Shown: positions 7,812 through 15,253 of the stretch, in pieces
Layout of the letters: each line of letters opens with the position of its first letter
Position numbering within the stretch: position 1 is the first letter of the stretch
DNA from: Pseudomonadota bacterium
GTDB lineage: Bacteria > Pseudomonadota > Alphaproteobacteria > Ferrovibrionales > Ferrovibrionaceae
DNA: 16,875 nucleotides
NCBI GenBank assembly: GCA_023433835.1
Contig: JAEYTW010000802.1
Span: forward strand, 1-16,875
Reading direction: 5' to 3'
Program-made: the position numbers and the translations under genes
Notes under the pieces: generated by a model
Databases searched by the model: none
What the model was told of the DNA's origin: nothing
What the model saw: only the letters and a program-made list of their open reading frames with translations

Positions 7812-8726
7812 TTAAGCGCCCCCCGCATAGGCTGCGGCGACCTTCGCCGCGACAAGCGCGTTCGACGTCGCCAGCGCCAGGTTGACCGCCTTGCTGCGGC
7901 CGCCGGACAGGCGATCGAGGGCGGCCAGCAGGAACGGCGTCACCTTGGCCCCCTTCACGCCCTGCGCCTGCGCGTCGGCCAGCGCCGCCGCCACCCAGCC
8001 GTCCAGCACGTCGCGCGCGACCGCCGCCTCGACCGGCGGCGGGTTGCAGATCAGCGTGCCGCAGGCAAGGTCGAGACCGTCCTGGGCGCGGAGCACCGCG
8101 GCCATGACAGCGGCATCGTCGACCCGCTGGCCCACGCGCAGGCCGCTCTCGCGCGCATGGAAGGCGGGGAATTCGTCGGTGCCGTAGCCGATCACCGGCA
8201 CGCCCAGCGTCTCCAGCATCTCCAGCGTTGCCGGCAGGTCGAGGATCGACTTGGCGCCGGCGCAGACCACGGCGACCGGCGTGCGCGCCAGTTCGGCCAG
8301 GTCGGCCGAGACATCGGCCGGGTGGCCGGGCTGCGCCGGATGCACGCCGCCGATGCCGCCGGTGGCAAACACCCGGATGCCTGCGCGCGCGGCCAGCACC
8401 ATGGTGGCGGCGACCGTGGTGGCGCCGTTGCCGCGCATGGCCAGCAGATGCGGCAGATCGCGGGTCGAGACCTTGACGACGTCGGTGGCGTTGGCAAGCC
8501 GCTCCAGCCCCGCGGGCGTCAGTCCGATCTGCGGCCGGCCGTCGAGCACCGCGATGGTGGCCGGCACCGCGCCGCCGTCGCGCACCGCCTGCTCCAGTGC
8601 CAGGCCGACGGCGAGGTTGTCGGGACGGGGAAAGCCATGGGCGACGATCGTCGATTCCAGCGCCACCACCGGCCGGCCGGCCTGCAGCGCGGCCTTCACG
8701 TCATCGGTCATCACCAGGTCGATCAT
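7812..8726 (-). CDS. psuG: Pseudouridine-5'-phosphate glycosidase
   Basis: Cytoplasmic enzyme that reversibly splits the C-C glycosidic bond of pseudouridine 5'-phosphate into uracil and ribose 5-phosphate. The protein is 304 residues, normal for the family. Signatures run the full length: ALESTIVAHG (22-31), VKVSTRDLP (84-92), TTVAATM (103-109), FATGGIGGVHP (120-130) and CAGAKSILD (155-163). Glu24, Lys85 and Lys159 sit at the same spacing as Glu31, Lys93 and Lys166 of the E. coli enzyme, so the active site looks intact. The start has GGAG 11 bases upstream, rather far; a second ATG five codons in is possible. In many genomes psuG neighbours or is fused to the kinase psuK. No PfkB-type kinase is in this window. 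It is divergent from the cyclase gene (61 bp between starts) and convergent with the carboxypeptidase. Confidence 0.95.
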   Translation of the reverse strand: MIDLVMTDDVKAALQAGRPVVALESTIVAHGFPRPDNLAVGLALEQAVRDGGAVPATIAVLDGRPQIGLTPAGLERLANATDVVKVSTRDLPHLLAMRGNGATTVAATMVLAARAGIRVFATGGIGGVHPAQPGHPADVSADLAELARTPVAVVCAGAKSILDLPATLEMLETLGVPVIGYGTDEFPAFHARESGLRVGQRVDDAAVMAAVLRAQDGLDLACGTLICNPPPVEAAVARDVLDGWVAAALADAQAQGVKGAKVTPFLLAALDRLSGGRSKAVNLALATSNALVAAKVAAAYAGGA

Positions 8727-8787
8727 CTTTGAGTCTACTCCGCCGGACTATGATGGCCGACCTTAGCGGGACCACCGGTTTCGCGCT

Positions 8788-9828
8788 ATGGTCCGCCACA
8801 TGTCCCCACGCGACGCCGGCCGCCTGCGCATCTTCCTGCTGATCGTCGGATCCTCGGCGCTGATCGGCGCGATCTACGGCTTCAGCGGCAACGGCTGGAA
8901 CGGGCTGGTGCGCGGCTTCGTCACCGGGCTCGCCATTTCCGGCCTCATCGCCGGCATCGAAATCGGCCTCGACGAACCGATCCGCCGCCAGGTGGCCCGC
9001 TATCCGCTGTGGGTGCTGCTGGCGGTCCGCACGGTCGGCTACGGCCTGTGCATCGTGCTGGGTTCGGCCGTCGGCGAACTGGTCGTCCCGGCGCCCGACA
9101 TCGAGCGTTCCCTGCTGGGGATGTCGAGCCGCGACTACGTCTTCTCCTTCGCCATGGCGCTGCTGCTGAACATGGTGCTGGCGATCTCGCGGCTGCTCGG
9201 GCCGGGCGTGCTGACCAGTTTCCTGACTGGCCGCTATCACCGGCCGCGGCCGGAAGACCGGATCTTCCTGATCCTCGACCTGCGAGGCTCGACCGCGATC
9301 GCCGCACAGATCGGCAATACCCAGTTCCTGAAGCTGCTGGACGACTATTTCATCGATCTCGCCCGCGCCGTGCTCGACCATGGCGGCGAGGTCTATCGCT
9401 ATGTCGGCGATGCGATGATCGCCTGCTGGACCGAAACCCGCGGCCTGCGCGGGGGCGCCTGCCTGCGGGCCGCGATCGAGGCACGGCGCCTGCTGGCGGC
9501 ACGGGCCGATCACTACCGCCGGGAATTCGGCATCGTGCCGGGCTTGCGCGCGGCGCTGCATGCCGGCCCGGTGGTCTCTGGCGAGATCGGCGATATCAAG
9601 CGTGAGATCGTCTACCTCGGCGACGGGCTGAACCTTACCGCCAAGCTCGAGATGCACGGCAAGGCCCATGATGCCGACCTGATCGTCTCGGCCGACCTCC
9701 TGGCCCGGCTGGGCCCGCTGCCCGAAGGCGTCACGGCATCCGCGCTGCCGCCGCTCGGCCTCAGCGAGGGGCGGCAGCTCGACGCCGTCGCGATTACAGC
9801 GCCGGCGGCTCCACGCCGACGGCCTTGA
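8788..9828 (+). CDS. Membrane class III adenylate/guanylate cyclase
   Basis: A 346-residue protein with an N-terminal membrane part and a C-terminal cyclase homology domain. Hydrophobic segments lie at about 13-32, 40-61, 74-100 and 117-138, giving four likely helices. The catalytic domain covers about 155-305: FLILDLRGST carries the first metal-binding Asp (Asp164), GGEVYRYVGDAMI the second (Asp208), and VYLGDGLNLTAKLE the loop with the transition-state Asn (Asn282). The usual Arg four residues after that Asn is Lys286 here. It would make cAMP or cGMP from the nucleoside triphosphate; which one cannot be told from sequence. No HAMP or sensor domain is visible, so the short membrane domain may be the input. 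The start is uncertain: ATG at 8788 or 8800, neither with a good ribosome-binding site. Its 3' end overlaps the convergent mutase gene by 35 bp. Confidence 0.9.
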   Translation: MVRHMSPRDAGRLRIFLLIVGSSALIGAIYGFSGNGWNGLVRGFVTGLAISGLIAGIEIGLDEPIRRQVARYPLWVLLAVRTVGYGLCIVLGSAVGELVVPAPDIERSLLGMSSRDYVFSFAMALLLNMVLAISRLLGPGVLTSFLTGRYHRPRPEDRIFLILDLRGSTAIAAQIGNTQFLKLLDDYFIDLARAVLDHGGEVYRYVGDAMIACWTETRGLRGGACLRAAIEARRLLAARADHYRREFGIVPGLRAALHAGPVVSGEIGDIKREIVYLGDGLNLTAKLEMHGKAHDADLIVSADLLARLGPLPEGVTASALPPLGLSEGRQLDAVAITAPAAPRRRP

Positions 9829-11176
9829 GCGCCCCGGTCAGTTCGGCCTTCAGGCGGGCAAGCCCCGCCTCGTCGCGCGCCTCGCAGCGGGCGACCAGCA
9901 CCGGCTGGGTGTTGGAGGCGCGCAAGAGCCACCAGCCGTCGCCGTTCTTGACCCGGACGCCATCGGTCGCATCGACGGTGGCGCCGGCCTTGGCTAGGTT
10001 GTCGCGCACGCGTTCGACGATGCCGAACTTGGTCTGCTCGTCGCAGTCGAAGCGCAACTCCGGCGTATTGACCATCTGCGGCAGGCCGTCGCGCATCTGC
10101 GCGACCGTCCGGTCCGAGCGGGCGGCGATGCCGACGAAACGCATGCCGACATAGAGCGCATCGTCGAAGCCGTAATACTTGTCGGCGAAGAAGATGTGGC
10201 CCGACATCTCGCCGGCCAGCGGCGACGACGTCTCCGCCATCTTGACCTTGATCAGGCTGTGGCCGGTCTTCCACATCAGGGGCTGGCCGCCATGGGCGGC
10301 GATGTCGTCGAACAGCACCTGGCTGGCCTTGACGTCGGCGATGATGGTGGCGCCCGGGTGGTCCTTGAGCACGTCGCGGCCGAGCAGGGCCAGGATCTGG
10401 TCGCCCCACAGCACGCGGCCCTGGCCGTCGACCACGCCGACGCGGTCGGCATCGCCGTCGAAGGCGATGCCGAGATCGGCGCCGGTTTCCTTCACGCGGG
10501 CCTTGAGATCGACGAGGTTCTTCTCGACCGTCGGGTCCGGATGATGGTTGGGGAAACGGCCGTCGACATCGGCAAACAGCAGGTCATGCTGGCCCGGCAG
10601 ACCGGCGACGAAGTCGGCCAGCACCGCGCCGGCGGCACCGTTGCCGGCATCCCACACCACCTTCAGCGGCCGCGCGCCGTCGTAATCCCGGAGCATGCGG
10701 TCGATATAGGCGCGGCGGATGTCGTGGCTCTCGGCCGTGCCGGCCTGGCCCTTCAGCAGGTCGCCGGCCGCGACCTGGGCGCCAAGATCGGTGATCGCCT
10801 TGCCGTAGAACGGCTTGCGACCCATCATCATCTTGAAGCCGTTGAAATCGGGGGGGTTGTGCGAGCCGGTCACCATGATGCCGCCGTCGGCCTCCAGGTG
10901 ATAGACCGCGAAATAGAGCATCGGCGTCGGGCCCAGCCCGCCGCGCAGCGCGGTGACGCCGGTGTCGACCAGCCCTTCGACCAGCGCGGCTTCCAGTTCC
11001 GGCGACGACAGCCGGCCGTCATAGCCCACGGCCACGCGGGTGCCGCCGTTGCGGCGCACCAGCGTGCCGAAGGCCTGGCCGATGGCGCGGGCATCCCGGG
11101 CCGACAGCGTCTGGCCGATCTGGCCGCGAATGTCGTATTCGCGCAGGATGGTCGGATCGAAGCGATGTTCGGTCAT
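9794..11176 (-). CDS. Phosphomannomutase/phosphoglucomutase
   Basis: Interconverts hexose 6-phosphates and 1-phosphates, supplying glucose 1-phosphate or mannose 1-phosphate for nucleotide sugars. The 460-residue length is typical of the AlgC-type alpha-D-phosphohexomutases. Four motifs are intact: the catalytic serine loop TGSHNPP (103-109, Ser105 phosphorylated), the metal loop DGDADR (240-245), the sugar-binding loop GEMSGH (322-327) and the phosphate-binding loop RASNTQP (419-425). GEMSGH fits enzymes that accept both glucose and mannose, but specificity is inferred. The start has AGGGA nine bases upstream. It is the last gene of the galU-ugd-mutase set, 28 bp after ugd. With galU it makes glucose 6-phosphate to UDP-glucose a complete two-step route. 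The last 35 bp overlap the cyclase gene on the other strand. Confidence 0.95.
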   Translation of the reverse strand: MTEHRFDPTILREYDIRGQIGQTLSARDARAIGQAFGTLVRRNGGTRVAVGYDGRLSSPELEAALVEGLVDTGVTALRGGLGPTPMLYFAVYHLEADGGIMVTGSHNPPDFNGFKMMMGRKPFYGKAITDLGAQVAAGDLLKGQAGTAESHDIRRAYIDRMLRDYDGARPLKVVWDAGNGAAGAVLADFVAGLPGQHDLLFADVDGRFPNHHPDPTVEKNLVDLKARVKETGADLGIAFDGDADRVGVVDGQGRVLWGDQILALLGRDVLKDHPGATIIADVKASQVLFDDIAAHGGQPLMWKTGHSLIKVKMAETSSPLAGEMSGHIFFADKYYGFDDALYVGMRFVGIAARSDRTVAQMRDGLPQMVNTPELRFDCDEQTKFGIVERVRDNLAKAGATVDATDGVRVKNGDGWWLLRASNTQPVLVARCEARDEAGLARLKAELTGALKAVGVEPPAL

Positions 11177-11204
11177 GGCGCAGGTTCCCTGATAAAAAGG
11201 TCGA

Positions 11205-12518
11205 TCAGGCCGCGGTCGGGCGACCGACCGAGTGATAGACGAAGCCGGCCGCCCGCATTTCCTCGGGCTTGTAGATGTTGCGCAGGTCGATCATCAGCGG
11301 CTGGGACAGGAGCGTCTTGACCCGGTCGAGGTCGAGGGCGCGGAACTGGTTCCATTCGGTGATGATGACGAGCGCGTCGGCCCCGCCCATGGTTTCGTAG
11401 GCATCGGCACAAAGCTCGACCCCCGGCAGCAGCGGCGCGGCCTCGTGCATGCCTTCGGGATCGTAGGCCCGGACCTTGGCGCCCGCCTCGATCAGCGCGG
11501 GCAGCACCGCCAGGCTCGGGCTTTCGCGCATGTCGTCGGTATTGGGCTTGAAGGTCAGGCCGAGCACCGCGATGGTGCGGCCGCGCACGTCGCCGCCCAG
11601 CGCGCCGATGACCTTGTCGGCCATCCGCCGCTTGCGCCGTTCGTTGGAATCGTTGACATGCTCGACCAGTTCGAGCGGCGCGCCGTAACGCTGGGCCATA
11701 GCCACCGCCGCGCGGGTATCCTTGGGGAAGCACGAGCCGCCATAGCCGGGGCCGGCATGCAGGAACTTGGCGCCGATGCGGCGATCCAGCCCGATGCCGC
11801 GCGCGACGTCCTGCACCGAGATGCCGATCTTCTCGCACAGATCGGCCATCTCGTTGATGAAGGTGATCTTGGTGGCGAGGAATGAATTCCCGGCATACTT
11901 GATCAGCTCGGCGGTCTCCACGGTCGAGAACAGGATCGGGGTCTCATTGAGCGACAGCGGGCGATAGAGGCCGCGCATGACCTCCCTGCCCCGCTCGCTC
12001 TCGACACCGACGACGACGCGGTCGGGCCGCATGAAATCCTCGATCGCCGAGCCTTCGCGCAGGAATTCCGGATTGGAGGCGACGTCGAATTCGAGACCGG
12101 GCCGCGTCCGCTCGATCACCCGCCGCACCTCGGCCCCGGTGCCGACCGGCACCGTCGACTTGGTGACGATGACGGCATAGCTCGTCAAGGCATTCGCGAT
12201 CTCGGCGGCGGCCGCATAGACATAGGTCAGGTCGGCCTCGCCGTCGCCGCGGCGCGAGGGCGTGCCCACGGCGATGAACACGGCTTCCTTGCCGGCCACC
12301 GCCGCCCTCAGGTCGGTCGTGAAGGTCAGGCGGCCCGACTTGACGTTACGGGCGACGACTTCGTCCAGCCCCGGTTCGTAGATCGGGATCTCGCCCTGCT
12401 CCAGCCGGGCTATGCGATCCGCATTGTTGTCGACGCACACCACGTGATGGCCGAACTCGGAAAAACAGGCACCGGACACCAGGCCGACATAGCCGGTGCC
12501 GATCATCGCGATATGCAT
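11205..12518 (-). CDS. ugd: UDP-glucose 6-dehydrogenase
   Basis: Oxidises UDP-glucose to UDP-glucuronate with two NAD+, in the cytoplasm, for capsule, exopolysaccharide or LPS sugars. The protein is 437 residues. The Rossmann motif GTGYVG (7-12) opens the NAD-binding domain. GTPS (85-88), KSTVPVGT (120-127) and SNPEFLREG (148-156) line the cofactor and sugar sites. KYAGNSFLATKITFINE (207-223) is the central helix, and GGSCFPKD (260-267) contains the catalytic Cys263. LTFKPNTDDMRESPS (321-335) marks the UDP-binding domain. I chose the ATG giving MHIAMIGTGYVG, which places the Rossmann motif at the usual distance; the longer frame would overlap galU. A GGGGAT sequence upstream is a modest ribosome-binding site. 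It lies 25 bp after galU, whose product makes its substrate. Confidence 0.97.
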   Translation of the reverse strand: MHIAMIGTGYVGLVSGACFSEFGHHVVCVDNNADRIARLEQGEIPIYEPGLDEVVARNVKSGRLTFTTDLRAAVAGKEAVFIAVGTPSRRGDGEADLTYVYAAAAEIANALTSYAVIVTKSTVPVGTGAEVRRVIERTRPGLEFDVASNPEFLREGSAIEDFMRPDRVVVGVESERGREVMRGLYRPLSLNETPILFSTVETAELIKYAGNSFLATKITFINEMADLCEKIGISVQDVARGIGLDRRIGAKFLHAGPGYGGSCFPKDTRAAVAMAQRYGAPLELVEHVNDSNERRKRRMADKVIGALGGDVRGRTIAVLGLTFKPNTDDMRESPSLAVLPALIEAGAKVRAYDPEGMHEAAPLLPGVELCADAYETMGGADALVIITEWNQFRALDLDRVKTLLSQPLMIDLRNIYKPEEMRAAGFVYHSVGRPTAA

Positions 12519-12543
12519 GGAGGCGGATCCCCGAAGGCGTCGG

Positions 12544-13425
12544 TCAGAGGGTGGGCACGATATCGCGCAGATGCTGCGCGAGGTCCGGGCCGAGATCGTC
12601 CCGGGCCAGGCCGAAGGCGATATTGGCCTGCAGGAAACCGAGCTTGTCGCCGCAATCGAACCGCTCGCCCTCGTAGCGGAAGGCATGGAACGGCTGGCGG
12701 CCGATCAGCGCTGCCAGGGCGTCGGTCAGCTGGAATTCGCCGCCGGCGCCACGCTCGACCTTTTCCAGCGCGCCGAAGACTTCCGGCTGCAGGATGTAGC
12801 GGCCGATGACGGCGGTGTTGGAGGGGGCGACATCGGGCGCCGGCTTCTCGACCAGGCCCCGGACCTCGACGAGACGGCCGTCATCCTTGCCGGGATCGAC
12901 GCAGCCGTAGCGCTTGATATGGGCCTTGGGCACATCCATCGCCGCGACGATGTTGCCGCCGGTGCGGTTATAGGCCTCGACCATCTGGGCCAGCGCGGCC
13001 TTGCCCTTCGACAGGATCAGATCGTCGGCCAGCAGCACGGCGAAGGGTTCGTCGCCGACCAGCTCGCGGGCGCAGTAGACGGCATGGCCCAGCCCCTGCG
13101 GCTCCATCTGCCGGGTATAGGCGATCTCGCCGACCTGGGGGCGCCACTGGTTCAGCTGCTCCAGCGCCTCGTCCTTGCCACGGTCGCGCAGCACGGCCTC
13201 AAGCTCGTAGGAGCGGTCGAAGTGATCCTCGATCGCCGCCTTGCCGCGGCCGGTCACGAAGATCAGTTGCTCGATGCCGGCGGCACGCGCCTCTTCGACG
13301 GCATACTGGATCAAGGGTTTGTCGACGACCGGCAGCATTTCCTTCGGCATCGCCTTGGTGGCGGGAAGGAAGCGGGTGCCGAGGCCACCGACGGGGAATA
13401 CGGCTTTGCGGACGGGCTTGCTCAT
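12544..13425 (-). CDS. galU: UTP-glucose-1-phosphate uridylyltransferase
   Basis: Makes UDP-glucose from UTP and glucose 1-phosphate in the cytoplasm. The protein is 293 residues, matching the GalU family. The nucleotide-binding signature GGLGTRFLP (13-21) is followed by KAMPKEMLP (24-32). TGRGK (58-62) and the metal-associated LLADD (131-135) follow, then LVEKP (191-195) and GEFQLTDA (229-236). All key motifs are present. The protein starts MSKPVRKAVFPVGG. No clear Shine-Dalgarno sequence precedes it, which is odd for the first gene of an operon; a leaderless or very short leader transcript is possible. A GATAAT-like -10 lies on the minus strand at 13461-13456, without a convincing -35. It heads the minus-strand galU-ugd-mutase cluster, which covers precursor supply for glucose- and glucuronate-containing envelope polymers. 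Confidence 0.96.
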   Translation of the reverse strand: MSKPVRKAVFPVGGLGTRFLPATKAMPKEMLPVVDKPLIQYAVEEARAAGIEQLIFVTGRGKAAIEDHFDRSYELEAVLRDRGKDEALEQLNQWRPQVGEIAYTRQMEPQGLGHAVYCARELVGDEPFAVLLADDLILSKGKAALAQMVEAYNRTGGNIVAAMDVPKAHIKRYGCVDPGKDDGRLVEVRGLVEKPAPDVAPSNTAVIGRYILQPEVFGALEKVERGAGGEFQLTDALAALIGRQPFHAFRYEGERFDCGDKLGFLQANIAFGLARDDLGPDLAQHLRDIVPTL

Positions 13426-13636
13426 GGCGATGGTTTGTGACCGGTAACTGTGAGAATTATCGAGCGAAATTACGGCTGAAGCATGAATTTCGTTCTAGCC
13501 CCTGGCCGCCGCCGACGCAACGCCGGAGGTGGAACCCGCAGGCCCGACCCCGCCGATGTCACAGATTGGCGTGGGCGGGCAACGCGACAAGATGACAAAG
13601 GTTGCGTGCCGGCCCCGGGCCACCCAGACTCCGATC

Positions 13637-14206
13637 ATGACACCGCTGACCTTACGACCGCTGACACCGGACGATTTCCCGGTGGTGGAACGGCTGTTCG
13701 GCCCGAACGGCGCCGCCTCGGGCTGCTGGTGCATGTTCTTCCATCTGCCCACGGGCAAGGAATGGCAGGCCACCCGCGGCGAGGCCGCCCGGCAGGCCTT
13801 CGCCGCCAAGGTCGCCGGCGGCGAGATTCACGCCACCCTGGCCTTTCGTGGCGACGAACCGGTCGGGTTCTGCCGCATCGGCCCGCGCCAGGATTTCGAC
13901 CGGCTCGCCCGCTCGCGCGTGCTCAGCCCGCCGGCTGACCCCGAAACCTGGTCGGTGGTCTGCTTCTTCATCCACCGCACCGCCCGGCGCCAGGGTGTAG
14001 CCCATGCCTTGCTGGAAGCCGCCAGCGTGCAGGCGTTCGCGGCCGGCGCGCCGGCCATCGAAGCCTACCCGGTGGTACCGCCGAAGAGCGGCAAGCTCGG
14101 CTCAAGCTTCGCCTATACCGGCGTGCCGGCCCTCTACGAGGCCGCGGGTTTCCGCAAGGTGCCCAACCCGGCCGGGGTCAGGCCGATCTACCGTCTCGCG
14201 CCTTGA
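13637..14206 (+). CDS. GNAT family N-acetyltransferase
   Basis: A 189-residue protein of the acetyl-CoA-dependent GNAT fold; the acceptor is unknown. It opens with MTPLTLRPLTPDDF, a common GNAT beginning (strand 1 and helix 1). A distinctive SGCWCMFF segment (28-35) follows. FRGDEPVGFCRIGP (70-83) is the central strand pair. VVCFFIHRTARRQGVAHALL (107-126) contains the acetyl-CoA pyrophosphate loop RRQGVA. ALYEAAGFRKV (165-175) is the usual C-terminal motif. The start is a choice: the open frame continues upstream to 13529, but family similarity begins at this ATG and the upstream residues look non-coding. No strong ribosome-binding site precedes any candidate. The last 29 bp overlap the convergent TetR gene. 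Confidence 0.88.
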   Translation: MTPLTLRPLTPDDFPVVERLFGPNGAASGCWCMFFHLPTGKEWQATRGEAARQAFAAKVAGGEIHATLAFRGDEPVGFCRIGPRQDFDRLARSRVLSPPADPETWSVVCFFIHRTARRQGVAHALLEAASVQAFAAGAPAIEAYPVVPPKSGKLGSSFAYTGVPALYEAAGFRKVPNPAGVRPIYRLAP

Positions 14207-14798
14207 GGGCGCCGAGCATGGCGTGGAGCACGGCCAGGGTTTCCGGCATCTCGGCCCGCTCGGTCGTGGCCTCGACCGCGGCATAGAGCAGCCCCAGGAT
14301 CATCCGCGACAGCCGGTCTGGATCGCCCTCGACCAGAAGCCCGGCCGCCTGCAGCCGGCCGACATGGGCGCGCATCGCCCCGAAGCCGTGGCGCGCGCGA
14401 ATCGCCGTCCATTCCGCCCCCAGCACCGCCGGGGCATCGATCAGGCCGATCCGCCGCCCGCCGCGATCGAGGCCGGCGGCGACGAAGGCGGCGCAGGCAG
14501 CCAGGAACCCCTCCCACGGCCCCGCCCCCCGGGCGATCGCGTCGAGCGCGGCACGGCCGGTCAGCGCGACCATGGCCCGGTCCAACTCCTCCGCCACCCC
14601 GGCGAACAGGCCCTTCTTGTCGCCGAAGTGATAGTAGAGCGCGCCGGTCGTCACCTGTGCCTCGGCGCACAGCCCGGCCACCGACGCGGCCTCGTAGCCC
14701 ACCACCCCGAACTGTTGCCGCCCGGCCGCCAGCAGGGCCGCCCGCGTCGCCGCCGCATTGTCGCGCCGGCGATCGCCGGCCTTCTCCTTCGCATTCAT
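14178..14798 (-). CDS. TetR family transcriptional regulator
   Basis: A 206-residue one-component repressor. The N-terminal DNA-binding domain is typical: a basic tail (RRRDNAAATRAALLAAG), then the helix-turn-helix within about 38-60, ASVAGLCAEAQVTTGALYYHFGDKKGLF, with the conserved YYHF-x-x-K-x-x-L signature. The C-terminal ligand domain (about 70-200) is helical and not recognisable to a specific ligand. The ribosome-binding site is weak. The gene diverges from the DUF1304 gene. A perfect 21-bp palindrome lies in the 83-bp gap between the starts, so control of both genes, including its own, is the simple expectation. The 3' end overlaps the GNAT gene by 29 bp. Confidence 0.94.
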   Translation of the reverse strand: MNAKEKAGDRRRDNAAATRAALLAAGRQQFGVVGYEAASVAGLCAEAQVTTGALYYHFGDKKGLFAGVAEELDRAMVALTGRAALDAIARGAGPWEGFLAACAAFVAAGLDRGGRRIGLIDAPAVLGAEWTAIRARHGFGAMRAHVGRLQAAGLLVEGDPDRLSRMILGLLYAAVEATTERAEMPETLAVLHAMLGALKARDGRSA

Positions 14799-14827
14799 CG
14801 CCGCCAGCAGACATCAGGCCGTGCGGT

Positions 14828-14853
14828 TTGACAAACATAATTGAATTATGTTT
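14828..14853 (+). promoter_or_regulatory. TetR/DUF1304 intergenic operator and -35 element
   Basis: AAACATAATT-G-AATTATGTTT (14833-14853) is a perfect 21-bp palindrome in a strongly AT-rich patch, sharply unlike the surrounding sequence. TTGACA (14828-14833) abuts its left edge and would be the -35 box for the DUF1304 gene, with the -10 (a weak TTTTCT or TTTCTA) at or past the right edge. A protein bound here would cover the promoter spacer. The position between a TetR gene and a divergent target is the classic TetR operator layout. Confidence 0.8.
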
Positions 14854-14881
14854 TCTATCCGACACCAGACAGGGGGACGTT

Positions 14882-15250
14882 ATGCTCGTCGTTGCCAAGG
14901 TGCTTACCGGCGTGGTCGCGCTGATCCACGTCTATATCGTCGTGCTGGAGATGCTCTTGTTCCGCAGCCGCGGCCCGAAGGTGTTCGGCGTGGCGCCCGA
15001 GCATGTCGAGGTGCTGGCCCCGGCGATGTCGAACCAGGGCCTCTACAACGGCTTCCTCGTGGCGGCGCTGGGCCTCGGCCTTTTCCTGCCCGACCCGGCG
15101 CTGTCGACCGCGTTCACCCGCTTCGGGCTGATCTGCGTCATCGTCGCCGGCATCTGGGGCGCGATCACGGTCAACCCGCGCATACTGGTCGTCCAGGCCG
15201 TGCCGGCCGTGCTGGCGCTGGCCGCCTGGTGGATGGCGACCCGCGGCTGA
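14882..15250 (+). CDS. DUF1304 family small membrane protein
   Basis: A 122-residue inner-membrane protein of the DUF1304 type; the biochemical role is unknown. Four hydrophobic segments are visible at about 3-26, 50-69, 80-97 and 101-118. Polar residues that look family-specific sit in or near the membrane: His16 and Glu23 in helix 1 and the NQGLYNGF segment (51-58) at the start of helix 2. AGGGGGA just upstream supports the ATG. The promoter region holds a TTGACA box and a palindrome shared with the divergent TetR gene, so expression is probably repressed until a ligand is present. The stop lies only three bases from the stop of the convergent aldehyde dehydrogenase gene. Confidence 0.92.
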   Translation: MLVVAKVLTGVVALIHVYIVVLEMLLFRSRGPKVFGVAPEHVEVLAPAMSNQGLYNGFLVAALGLGLFLPDPALSTAFTRFGLICVIVAGIWGAITVNPRILVVQAVPAVLALAAWWMATRG

Positions 15251-15253
15251 GGG

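Noticed and set aside
7628..7855. A 75-codon minus-strand frame across the inverted repeat
   Set aside because: Its sequence is the translated palindrome and it runs into the end of psuG; no ribosome-binding site or family match.
8701..9669. A 322-codon minus-strand frame opposite the cyclase gene
   Set aside because: Composition is typical of an antisense shadow, and the plus strand encodes clear metal-binding cyclase motifs.
10196..11320. A 374-codon plus-strand frame opposite the phosphohexomutase
   Set aside because: It is a shadow of the mutase coding frame, without recognisable domains, and would run through the mutase start region and the end of ugd.
12519..12686. Extension of ugd into galU from an ATG at 12686
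   Set aside because: The extra residues are Ser/Arg/Pro-rich, would overlap galU, and push the Rossmann motif 56 residues inward; the ATG at 12518 fits the family.
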